Assembly: GCA_021396245.1 (NCBI GenBank)
Contig: WNYE01000142.1
Coordinates: 1 to 63,426 of the forward strand
DNA: 63,426 nucleotides
DNA from: Sporothrix humicola
Taxonomy: Eukaryota; Ascomycota; Sordariomycetes; Ophiostomatales; Ophiostomataceae
Reading direction: 5' to 3'
In this document: positions 43,080 through 54,100 of the stretch, in pieces
How positions within the stretch are numbered: position 1 is the stretch's first letter
Layout of the letters: every line of letters starts with the position of its first letter
Notes under the pieces: generated by a model
The model's input: only the letters and a program-made list of their open reading frames with translations
Told to the model about the DNA's origin: nothing
Database searches by the model: none
Program-made: the position numbers and the translations under genes

Positions 43080-46000
43080 GTCGGCGGGTCAAAGAGAGCA
43101 GCTTCAATAGGAAAGCGGCGGGTAACGGTGCAACGCCGGCGGCGACGGATGAAGAGGTAGAAGTATCCACGAAGTCTGCTGCAAGATGTATGTTGTGTTG
43201 TTCGGCTGTCGAAGTGTCAAAATTGTTGTGTTACTGTTTCGTTGAGTCGCCTGTACGAGTAAACCTCTAGCCGGTGGCACCTGTTGGAAGATAATAGCCG
43301 TTCGACTTGACGAACGAGAAGGGTGGGGATGCTTCAGGGACGAGAGACAAAAAAAGGCCACAAAGAGTCCGAAGAGAAGCCTAGAAGAGAAGCACGCGGG
43401 CACAGGCGCAAGAAAAAAAAGGCAAAACAAAAGAGAGAAAATCGGCCAGGAACCATTTAAAACGCAAGGCATGCGTGTCTTGCGTCGCAGATGTAGTGGC
43501 AACGGGACCGTGGCAGCTCGGTAGTGCCAAAAACGAGGCTATTTAAAACTGGAGCAGGCTAGCATTGGTTGGCGGTTTCGATGGTTGGTTGTGAGCACTG
43601 AGGAGCACAGAAGGCGACAAAGAGACTGTCAAGGACTAAAGCCGGTCGACCCGGGTCACTGAAAGGCCCTGTCGTTTGAGGCCACGCTGTAGGGACATCA
43701 AGAAAGCTGATGTTTGGAGATAAACTCACAGCCCAGTTGCTGAGGTTTGGGGAGGACAAGAAAGAAGCAACGCGGCTGTATCTTGGTCGTGGGACGTTGG
43801 GAGCTGTGACCCGTGAGCTGAAATATTGGATGGGAATACAATATCAGTGTTCAGCTGCAGCGGTGGCCAGGAAGGATTGTTTTGGGTGTGGTATCTTGTG
43901 TATGAAGCTAGCCATACAATAATCCAGGGGCAAGTCAACACGAGAAAAAGGCAGTAAACCCGAACTCGTCGCCGAGGCGGCTCAAAAGGGGACACTGCGG
44001 AAGCGGTGCGGCAAGGCAATAAACAAGTGAAAGGGGGAGGGGTTAGGCCGAAGATCTGGTCCAGGAGGGGCGGTGTAGAACGTGGACACCGTGAGCGAAA
44101 CAAAGCGGCGAGAAATCAAAGGGATGGTGTGGAATGAAAAGACTAGGAAAAGAGGCCGGAGTATTTGGTTTACAAAGTAAGAAGAGTAGAGAAATTGAAA
44201 GGGGTGGAGGGGAGGAAGAGAAGACGACAAACGGCGGAGCGTGAGGTTGGCGGGGTCAGGGAAGGACACACGACAGCGGTCGTTCCTTCTATTTTCGCCT
44301 GGCACCAAGAACGAGCGAACCCAGAACGGGCAGGCAAGGAAAGAGCGACAGGCCCGGTTCTCCCGCTGAGCTGGTCCCAGCTGAGCCGTCAGTCTGTTCG
44401 CCAGAGCTAAACCCGAGACGATGAAAAAATCAGACAGATGTGATGAAAGTGTTGTGCAGGATTTTTGGCCTGCAATCGATAGCCAATGCAATCAATGCCA
44501 ATGACATGTAATACGTGAGGCCCAGAGTGTACCGTGCTCACATGACCAATCGCGGAGACAAGCCTAGAAGCCCTGGGGTACAGAGAGTCGTTCTTTCCCA
44601 CAGCTGCAAGGCACACCTGCCGTCTGTGATATTAAAATCCACGAAATCAACAAATGCATGCAGTAACAAGCTCTTCGTTTTGGTGGTTGTTGAAGAGTAT
44701 TTTGGCGTAAAGGGCAGGAACTGCCCCGCGTCACCTGTGCCCGGTACTTTCGCACGTGCTCCGCAAAGTACCTTGGACCCAATTCTCTGCTTGGGGTAAC
44801 TTGCCGCAAGTCACTTCTCGTTCAGGCAACACCTAGATTTTCGCTTCTTTCTCTCCTGCCTTGCATCGCTGCTTCCCTCCTTCTCTGGCTCGGTCTCCTT
44901 GTCCGTCCTTTCCTGTTCCCCTTTTCTATTACACCCCACGCAACTGGCGGCAGGTGCGTCTCAATGTGGGTGTGCCCATGCAGCTGCAGCGTCGTATGCG
45001 CCTTCTTCATTATGACTGGGAGACAGAGTCCGGAAGGAAAGAAGGAAATAAAAAACGAGTCACAGCTATTATGTGCACAATAAAAATAAAATGAAATAAA
45101 AATATTCAAATAAATGAAAATCGGAAAGAGCAAATAGTAGTGGAATCCAGGAACCAACAAGAACAGAAGAAAATAAGGAGACTCAGACCCGAAGGAAGAA
45201 AAAAAAAAAGCGAATATATGCAGACGAGAAAAAAAGTGTCGACGAAAAAGAACAAAGCTTTAGAAATTCTTAACTGTCACTGCAACCCACGCACCTCCAA
45301 ATGAAGCTTTGCCCGAACCACTCGTAGCTTCCTTTTTTCTTAGCTCTTCTGATCTTTTTTCTCCCTCGTTCTTACCCTGGCTCCAACTTTTTTTTTGGCC
45401 TGGCCCTTTCGGTCCCTCAAACCGTTTTTTCTGTATATATCAGTCTAGCTCTCGCCATCGGGTGTTGCCCCTCGCACTTTCCCTTTGCTATGGCACGAGA
45501 CTTCCGTCTGTCATCAACTGGGCTCTCCAGCCAGGAGAGATATCTTTCTCCTTTTCATTAATTCGATCTTCAAACAACTTGCAACTCGACTACGGCCTTC
45601 ACCATCATCTCAACCTCATCTCCGCACCCTCCGTCTCGTGGCAATATCCACCACCAGCTGCTCTTGTGACTACTTGCACTGTCCAGCTTACGCCGTACCT
45701 CCGACTCGCAGCCCCGTTTGCGTCACATCCAGACATTCTGGCCCCAACACATATCATATTTTTCTTCCTTCACGTCCCCTTTTGCTCCTTTTCTCTTGAC
45801 GCACTGCACTCGACTGTGCTCAAAACATACCCAGCATTCCCGTCACCCGTTTCTTTTTCGGCTTCTTCCTCCTGTCGCCCAACGCGAGCGTTTCTTCGAA
45901 CTGGTGCAGCGATACTACAGAGTGCGGTGCTTTTGCATCTGACTACGGCCGACAAGTTTCGTCTCGCCATCTCCGCACGTCCTCTTACCACCATACTCGG

Positions 46001-46888
46001 CGACAAATGCCCTCTATTCACATCGGCTTAGAAAAGGGGCTCACATTCCAGCTTTCTGGCCGAAAGATCTCCCCATTGTGCGAAAACGAAGCTAGATCTC
46101 CCCAATTACACACCTCGCCTTAGCGCACATCGAAGCCTATTTTCCTCCTCCCTTACGTGTTTTTTTTTGTTGCGCTCCAACAGTCCGGCCCTCCGTCGCT
46201 TATTACGGCCTAATTCCGAGTCTCTTGAACCCTTTTCCACCAAAACGCGAACTCTAGCGAGCTCTGTAAGGGTCGCTGCAAAGATCTACAGCTCCCCTCA
46301 TCGCGCCACGCATTGACAGTGTGGGCCGCAGCCGCATCTTTACACATCCCCAAGCTTTGCGCATGCGCACTTGGCAATCTTCTCAACCCCGGACATCTCA
46401 GACCTTTGGGTTACACAACCCATACTTTCTGTGTTCCACGAGGTGCTAAATCTAGACCGGTGCCTGTCGCAGGATTTGGATTTGGCGGTGGAAGCTCTCA
46501 CCGAAAAACAAGGACGAGAAAACGACGACGTTCTTTGTCTCGAAGCGCACGCGACCAATCATCCCTCTCGATTGCCACGGCATTGCAAAAGCCTTGCTTG
46601 CAGCCAACGAGCAGAGGCATCGACTTTCGAGCAGAACCCTAATACCAAGCTATATATTCCTATCGATACGACTATGCTGCTCGTTCAATAAAGCAGCCGC
46701 GCCTTTCCGCAACCGCCTTTTTCTGGTCACTCCTCGAAGACCTCATCATCGAGAAAGTAACCCCAGAAGACCAGCTACTGTCACCTCACGACCGACATAT
46801 AAATTTTCGGCTTCCGCATAATCTCCGAACTTCCTCTTCTCTACACCTCTTCTTCGTCCTTCATCACATCCACACAAAATACGACAAA
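43080..46888. promoter_or_regulatory. 3.8-kb divergent intergenic region, ate1 / Nudix
   Basis: No credible gene. 43.1-44.4 kb is purine-rich on the + strand (pyrimidine-rich in the ate1 sense), while 45.3-46.87 kb is strongly pyrimidine-rich on the + strand (the Nudix sense). The sign flips near 44.5-45.2 kb. In this genome the same bias marks leaders of other genes, so the region probably holds two long 5' leaders around a central promoter zone. The open frame 45309-46031 is a by-product of the C/T-rich leader. Confidence 0.5.
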
Positions 46889-47479
46889 ATGTCATCAAGT
46901 ACAACAACAAGTAGCCGGTCGATGGAGTCGAGGACCGGGCGCTCAAAACAAAGTAAGCACTTTATGCAGCTCAGCAAGCTCCTGTTCCATTGGAAGCTTT
47001 CTTCTACCATGTAGCCATGCTAACAACTTCTTCTCCTAACAGGATACAACGCAAAAGGCGAACGGCTGGTTGCCGGCGTTGTGCCACTGACCGAGGACAA
47101 GCGGTTCGTGCTGCTCATCCAGTCTGACCGGAGAAAAGGCTGGGTTCTACCCAAAGGCGGCTGGGAGACCGATGAGGACTGCCAGTCGGCTGCCCAGAGA
47201 GAGGCCTGGGAGGAGGCAGGCATTATTGTCCAGATCGAGTATGATCTGGGCGATATTGTCGAGAGCCGCCCGCCAAAAGCGCCGTCAAAAACAAAAAAGC
47301 GCGAGAAGGCTCTCTATCGATTCTACGAGGGCACTGTCATCAGCGAAGAGAATGAGTGGCCCGAGAAGAGCAAACGGGATCGCTGTTGGATGACCTACGT
47401 TGACGCAGCGGAGGCGCTCAAAGAACGCCCAGAGCTGCTTGAGGCTCTTGAGCGGTCGACAATAAAACGCATCGCCTAA
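46889..47479 (+). CDS. Nudix diphosphoinositol polyphosphate phosphohydrolase
   Basis: Two exons, 46889-46952 and 47043-47479, with a 90-bp intron (GTAAGC...CTCCTAAC...AG); 166 aa. The Nudix box G-x5-E-x7-REAWEEAGI is complete at residues 60-82, with the catalytic glutamates Glu78/Glu79. The preceding WVLPKGGWE and the RYNAKGERLVAGVVPL start are typical of the DIPP/Aps1/Ddp1 subfamily, which hydrolyses inositol pyrophosphates and diadenosine polyphosphates in the cytosol and thus tunes phosphate signalling. The Ser/Thr-rich first 20 residues come from exon 1. The ATG follows ACAAA after a 1.5-kb C/T-rich stretch. Confidence 0.92.
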
Positions 47480-48606
47480 ACGGGCCAGAAAGAGGGACAT
47501 CTTGCCTTCCTACCTGCTCTGGCTTTCCGATGCCACCCATTCCACTCTTCATTCTTCACTCTTTTTGTTTCACTGGCACACTGGCATTTTCTTTTCCTGC
47601 AGTCAAATTTGCTGGCATCATCCCGAGTTCACTATCCCTCCTTAGACTATGTTTTTTTTTATCCCCTATTCACTGTCGTTCCTGCGAAGACTGGTCTGTG
47701 GTCTTGATTTCCCCCTTTTGCGTTTTTCTTTTCCTTCTCCTTTTGCTTCTGCTTTACTTTGGGAGATAAAACTCGATTTTACGAAAGCGGCCGTCGGGGT
47801 CTGCGTTTTGCGGTATAGCATGTTCTTAGAGCCTTGCATATCTGTCTTTTACACTTGGGATCCGTTTGGGCTTATTTCGGTTACCTTTTCCTTTTCTGCT
47901 TCAAAAAACCTGCCTTTATTTCAATCCTTCACACAGACACTGGGTTTCACTACTTCCAAATTTCACCGGGGAGGAATCTAATGGGTCATCATTGGGGGAC
48001 TTGTTCTGAGGTTGGAAAGACAAAAAGAATTGGGCATTATGGCGACGTCGGAGTTCTTGTTTTTCTTTTACACCTTTCTTTTTTCTTATTTCTCTCTCTT
48101 TCTTTTATATCTCTCTCCAGAGAAGCAACTTTTTAAAAGTCACAAACTTTTTTGCATGCATAAAGGAGTTTCACGTGGCTAGACCGTCCTCGTACGCCGG
48201 GCATTTCTTCCAACAACGGCAAATAGATGGACATCTGCTCAGGCAGTATTATGGAGGGGAAATAATATAACGACACCGGACACAATTTTAGGAGGATTAT
48301 AGAAAAAAAGGAAGGCAACATACACGAATTTATGCCCACATAGAGTACATTTCATTGGGAGATTTTGGGACTGGCGGCCTCTTTTTTTACATATCATTTT
48401 GTTATTTTTGAAAGCGTTGGGGATTGGGTGGTTGTTTTTTTCTCATAAGCATGGTTTGGCATATAGATAGACAGTTGTAGTCCCTTCAAAATATGATGAT
48501 GGGACATGGCGTTGATGTGTGAAAACCTTCTAGATATTATCATTCAATTATGGGCACTTGTGTTATTTCCTCGATATTATATTCGGCTATGGCATTCTCG
48601 GCTGGT
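47480..48606. other. Convergent spacer
   Basis: About 1.1 kb of 3' flanks of the Nudix gene and the COG-like gene, T-rich in places. No gene or structure was recognised. Confidence 0.55.
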
Positions 48607-49962
48607 CTACAAACCACTTCGAATCTTTTGTAGTTGGCTGATGAAGCCGTAGCCTGCTGCTGCATAGCCGGTTCTGCTCGCCCCAGTACCTGAAGAGGCG
48701 GAAGCATCGAGCTGGCCTCCTTGTCCCGCGCCTGACGCAGCACCGCCGCTGCCACTGCCTTCTCTGGCTTCCCGCTCGAGCTTCTCCTTCTGCAAACGCT
48801 CTAGGCGCTCCTGCTCGCGGTCCAGCTCCTTTTGCTTGTCCTCAACCATGCGCTGCAGGGTGTCGACAAACTTTGAGCGCGCCTTTTCTTCCGCTGTTCC
48901 CGCCCAGACGCGGCACAAGTTGCGCAGCGCCTCAACGCGTGCAGCAGCAGCTTCGGCACCGTCGTTCACATTGGCGCCGTCCAGCAAGCGGCCGATCTCG
49001 TCGCGGAGGCCCCGCAAGACGTTCTGGCCCTTGTCCTCCATGCTGGTCGTATTTGCGGCATCCTGCTGTCCAGAGCGTCGCGAGCCGCCTCCGCTCTCTT
49101 GGTCCGGCCCCGACACCGAAAGGAACGAAGACGTTACCGATATAGCGGATGGCGGCATGATAAACTCCATGGCCTCGCCAAACATGCGGATGACGGCATC
49201 GAGCCGGGACCGTACTTGTGCCAGCATGCGGAGCTGGGCAAGTGATGCTGGTTCGGAGGGCGAGGTTTCTGATGAATCTGTCGTCGCTGCGGCCACAGCT
49301 GCTGCTGCCGATGCTGCACCACCTTCTGTGGCTACCCCGCCGCTGTCGGCTTTGGTGTCACCGCCTGAAGCGGCCGCAGCAGCAGCAGCAGCAGCGTCGT
49401 TGACCTCGTTCACCTCGAGCAATGCCAAGTGCTTCTCCACAACCTCGCCCAGTCCCAATGTCTCGCCTCGTAGCAGCTGCACCTCATAGGCGAGCCGCCG
49501 GCCGCTTCGCAGGATGTCGTCGGTCAATTGTGTGAGCACGGTCGTCAGTCGTGATGTGTGGGCGCCGAGCTGTGAGAGCGTCGCCTGTGCCTGGGCAGCG
49601 CGGTCGGCTGTGGCCGTGGCCGAGCTTGCAGCGGCCGCAAGACGTCCTGCGGCGCCGGATGTGGAGGTGGATGAGGGAGCGGGCGATCTTGTCCGTGATA
49701 TGCTGGCGCCTGCCGCGCTGTTACTGTTACTGTTGCTGCTGCCCGTGCTTCCTCCAAGTGTCGCGTTCCAGTATGCCGCTGGGTCAAAGCCGGGCTGGAG
49801 GAACTCTTGTAAAAAGGGGTCTGACACGTGTGAGGACTTGGGCTGGACTGGGGCTGAGGGGCCCTTCTGCTGCAGGGTCAGCACCGACGAGATCGATCCC
49901 CGGCTGGCGGAGCTGTTTGCCCTGCGCCGGGACGCGAGCGCCGCTTTGGAGTCCCACGCCAT
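48607..49962 (-). CDS. Probable conserved oligomeric Golgi (COG) complex subunit, COG7-like
   Basis: A single-exon 451-residue protein. The N-terminal segment VSDPFLQEFLQPGFDPAAYWNATL and the following helical stretch LTTVLTQLTDDILRSGRRLAYEVQLLRGE resemble the N-termini of fungal COG7-like Golgi tethering subunits. The C-terminal half has RLDAVIRMFGEAMEF, WAGTAEEKARSKFVDTLQRMVED and a basic/acidic coiled coil (about 375-405), ending YGFISQLQKIRSGL. Poly-Ala and Ser/Gly-rich insertions fill about 70-115 and 185-235. COG tethers retrograde vesicles at the Golgi. The subunit number is tentative: helical N-termini of several COG subunits look alike. The ATG at 49962 is the first in the frame. Confidence 0.5.
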   Translation of the reverse strand: MAWDSKAALASRRRANSSASRGSISSVLTLQQKGPSAPVQPKSSHVSDPFLQEFLQPGFDPAAYWNATLGGSTGSSNSNSNSAAGASISRTRSPAPSSTSTSGAAGRLAAAASSATATADRAAQAQATLSQLGAHTSRLTTVLTQLTDDILRSGRRLAYEVQLLRGETLGLGEVVEKHLALLEVNEVNDAAAAAAAAASGGDTKADSGGVATEGGAASAAAAVAAATTDSSETSPSEPASLAQLRMLAQVRSRLDAVIRMFGEAMEFIMPPSAISVTSSFLSVSGPDQESGGGSRRSGQQDAANTTSMEDKGQNVLRGLRDEIGRLLDGANVNDGAEAAAARVEALRNLCRVWAGTAEEKARSKFVDTLQRMVEDKQKELDREQERLERLQKEKLEREAREGSGSGGAASGAGQGGQLDASASSGTGASRTGYAAAGYGFISQLQKIRSGL

Positions 49963-50512
49963 GCTGGGCTGCGGAGGTTATCCCAGAGAGAGAAGGAGAG
50001 GGGCGGAAGAGAGAATGACGTGAAGAGTTGGTTGACGCGGGGCTCAGGTGAGCCGGTCACAAGTTGCCGCAGTGAATGGTGGGCTTTGTCGTTTGTCAAT
50101 CGGTTCGTCAAAGTCTATAGCGAAGGGCCATGGGCTGTGATTCTATGGTCGGCTGTTCCTAAGGGTAGCAGTTCGATAATGGGATGTCGTTAAGGTAGTG
50201 AATTGAGTTGAAGGTGGGAGGGAAGTTAGTGAAGTTAGAACAGATGGCTTTTAGCGCAGCTGTGGGGAGCTTCGGTCGCTATGTGATTCAATTAGCGGCA
50301 TTCAAGAGCTCACTGTTGGTAAAATACAAACAGCCACGGACTTGGTAACACTTGCAGCACCTAAGCACCTAAACAACCGAGCACCTACAGAGCCTAGCAC
50401 TCAAATCTCGTACAGCATTTATTTACAGCAATAATACTGCAAGCCCAAAGACGCCCTTATTATTCGACGTAGAACATTCAGTGATATCAATTTACAAAAC
50501 CCACGTGTTGAC

Positions 50513-50520
50513 TCACGTGA
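50513..50520. promoter_or_regulatory. TCACGTGA overlapping TGACTCA
   Basis: TGACTCACGTGA at 50509-50520 merges a bZIP-type core and an E-box palindrome. It lies about 550 bp upstream of the COG-like gene and 600 bp upstream of the PARP-E2 gene. Confidence 0.35.
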
Positions 50521-51024
50521 CATCTATATCCAAATACGGCTAGCAACTTCCTGTGTTCCGCGTGTATTGACCGTTGGGAGTGGTGGGTCCACTGAAATCA
50601 GTGTTAGACAAGGCTCGGGCCATCAGGCTTACAGTGGTTGTGTGGGGTCACGTGGCCTGTAGGCTGTCTATCATGAACCTCCTTTCCCTGCTCCTTCTCC
50701 CACAGTTGTACTTTCCCTCGCGTTGACAAACAAAACGGATGGTTGCGACTTCCCGTTTGGTGAACTCAAGACAACAGAGAAGTGCATGTCTCAGGTGGAA
50801 AATGGAAGGAAGCAGTTTTCCGCCGAAACTTCCCTCAGACTTCTCTCACATGACTTGGGTTTGTTTAGTTACCTTTCTAGCCTCGTTCTTTCCGTACTGA
50901 GCACCTTGTTATTGTATGCACAGTATATATAATCGGCGAAGCACTCCCTTAGCTCTTCGATTCTTCTCTCTAGTCCTCTCTTCAAGTTTAATATTTTATC
51001 TCTTCATCTTTTCAATCAAGCACA

Positions 51025-51115
51025 CCATCACATCGACATTTCATCGATGTCACATCAAATCGACATCACATGCACATCACGTCACATCAACATCACATCG
51101 ACATCACATCACAAA
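51025..51115 (+). repeat. CACATCGACATC-type repeats in the PARP-E2 leader
   Basis: Degenerate tandem copies of CACATC/GACATCA words run up to nine bases before the PARP-E2 ATG. The tract lacks G on the + strand apart from CG steps, so the leader is nearly unstructured. It is probably 5' UTR. Confidence 0.6.
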
Positions 51116-51123
51116 CTCGAGCT

Positions 51124-54100
51124 ATGCCACGGCGAGCGTTTCTAGCTGATGTAGAGGCTCTCTCCTCTCAGGCTGCATCAGGACTGCTTCCCCGTGTCGA
51201 GCAGATAAGTCGTAACACGGCCGACGACACGGTGACTGTTAAGCTGGTCTACCATAAAGCAGCCATATATTTGACGTTAGTCATTCTTTGTGGAGGTATG
51301 TTCTTTGTTCTTTTCCCTTCCTTTACTATTGACCAGATCTGAAAGGGAATCTATGCCCATTTTTCTATCAACCCGTTGGCTGGCCTTTTGGCTGGGGTTT
51401 TGAATTCTTGACTGGGGTTTTGAATTCTTGACTGGGGTTTTGGCCGAGTCTTGTCTAGCCAGCTTGCATACAGTAATATGCTAGTCTGGTACGGGCTCTC
51501 TGATATATCTTCAAGTCGACTATGACCATTGACACCCTTTCAGACCTGGTCAACCGAATTCTTCCCCTTCTCTCAGTCACATATCCTAATCTTTTTTGCC
51601 TCTCAGATATCGACAACTACCCTCACTCCCGCGCTTACTTCGTCTCCTTTGAAAATGCACCATACGGCTACGACCAGGTTGCCTCGGAGGCACAGAGTTC
51701 TGATCGAGCCCGAAAACTCCGGGACATCATCCATGATGTAAACAGAGCTATTATCCGCTTTCAGAATGGAATGGAGTCCAAAAAGGACCCCACTCTACTG
51801 CCTCCCAAAATCGAAGTGATAACGATACATGACAGCGACAGCGAACGGGACACCATCCCGAAAAGGCTGACGTCTACGAAACGCAAATCCGAAGCAACGG
51901 GCACCGGTCGGCGGACTCGTCGCTCTCCTGCTCCTCCGAGGAGATCCACGCATCCTGTTCGCATCGACGCTGGCCTTGAGGACGAGGATATAGACATTGG
52001 TGACGGTATCGAGTTTGTCTTTGAAGACTCACCAGGCGAGGATGACCTTATTGGTGGCGCTGAAGATGACAGCATCGCCTACTTCAAAACTACGGGCACG
52101 TCACATCCTACCCAGCGGCGCATTTCCGAGGAACTCAATGCGTTGCGCCAGAACGGATATTATTTCGGTGTCATACAAGGCATGGACGAGACGTCGAAGG
52201 AGAGCCTGCTGTCCGTTTCCATCCGGACGGCGGACCTGGATCTCTCCCCGCAGATGCTCCTGGCATGGGACCTGGATCCCAACGTGTTTATTGTTCTGCT
52301 CATCCAAATCAACACTCGGTACATGGTTTACAAGACCTTCCTCAATACGGCTCGTCCAGGAATCGACATTTGCTTCCGCATTGGGAACTGCCCGACCTAC
52401 AAGCCTTCCAAAAACGACGCCATCAATGCCTTCGGTCCTTCAGAAGACAAACGTAGCGAGGCTTCACGCACAGAGGCGGGTGGGAGTTTTTCTAAGATCT
52501 TGATCTCCAACAGTCTGGCTCATCTGATGAACCGCCACTTCCTCTCACTGGCACGATACCGCGAAGATACCGGCTGCTCCTGGGCTAGTGCAATTGATGC
52601 CATTATCAACTCCAGGACACATCACCAGGGTGAAAGCAGGGCGGGTCGGGACAGCGGTCGCACGTCGGACGACGGGGAGAAAAGCTTTCCTCTTACAGCC
52701 ATGCAATTCGCCATGGACCAGCTTACAAACTGCATGTCCTACTGCCAGGCCTGCTACAGCCGGATTGATGTGAACCGCCAGTCTCTCAAGCCCAGTGTGT
52801 GCTCGCGTGAGCTTTGTCTTTACCAGCACATCAATCTTGGACTGGGCCGCTCGGTGGAGTATGAAATCTTGTGCCAGCCAACCGTGGTCGATCTACTCAT
52901 CAGCTTTTGCTATGCAGCGCTACGGGCGTCTTTCCTACCCGACGCCAGCAGAATCGATCGTATGCGCACGTATCCCGCAGGCTTGCTGCTCAAGGTCGTG
53001 GACTGGTATGACCCGCACGATGGTATCTACAGCCATTCCCCTGGCAATAGGACATCGTTTATCTTGTCTCGGAATGCGAGCAGTAAGACTATGATTGATG
53101 AATACAGACCTGGCCAGTGGGTTGTAGTCTTTCTTGGCGACCTCGGACCACCTCGACCCCTCGATCCGGTGCGAACCACCCTACCTTTCGGCCAGCTCGC
53201 TTTCAGTCATTACCTTATGCGCCATGCCCTTATCACGGATGTGGACACGAATAACTCGACGATATACCTCCAACACTTTGGAAGCACATCAACCCCAGAG
53301 TCAAACAAACAGGCCAAAATACTGCGGTATACAAAGGACCTTGACGAGGTCGCGCCCGGAGACAGGGCATTTCAGCTGCTGACCGTGCTTGACTCGCTGC
53401 CTTCTGTTAGCCATCTAAAGACTGAGCTGGAGAAGCCTTCCGTGCTTAGTCTGAAGGATGTCAGTGGTGTCTCGCCTGCTGCCGCAGTACTTCTAGGATG
53501 GATCATTGCAACGAATAGCTCGTGCATTCTGCAAATCCATGAGCCGGAGCTCATGGTCAAAGAAAGGGCCGCGTTGGGCCAGCCAGCCCCTTTAGGGGGT
53601 GGGGTTCTCCTACAATTCTGCATTCTACAGGGCCAGCCCGAGGCCGACGACAAGTTCCGGAAACAATTGGTACATGCCGACCACCCTGCCTATCCTACGC
53701 TTCTCGCTTGGCATGGAAGCCGTGTCTTCAACTGGCACAGCATTCTGCGGACAGGTCTGGACTTTACAACCGTCGAGAATGGCCGGTCTTTTGGCAATGG
53801 GGTATATTTGAGTCACGCATACCAGGTCAGCGCCAGCTACGCAGAAAATAGTGCTGTACTAATATGGCCGAAATCGACTGTCGACTTGACCTCGATCATC
53901 AGTTTGAACGAGGTCATCAACGCACCCTCCAAATTTACGAGCGTGTCGCCACACTATGTCGTTCAGCATCAGAACTGGATTCGATGCAGCTTCTTGTTTG
54001 CCAGAATACATGGGCCACCGGGGGTTTCCATGGCCAGCCAACGACAACAACCCCGGCAGGTTCCGACAAGCGGCCAGAACATGGTTGTGCAGAATCAAAG

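Larger units (their letters stand above)
49963..51123. promoter_or_regulatory. Divergent promoter region, COG-like gene / PARP-E2 gene
   Basis: 1.16 kb without a gene. It holds a TGACTCA fused to TCACGTGA (50509-50520), and a leader with CACATCGACATC-like repeats just before the PARP-E2 start. Confidence 0.55.

Noticed and set aside
45309..46031. 240-codon + strand frame upstream of the Nudix gene
   Set aside because: Composition is dominated by Ser/Phe/Leu/Pro as expected from C/T-rich leader DNA. No domain, no conserved start, and it fits a leader better.
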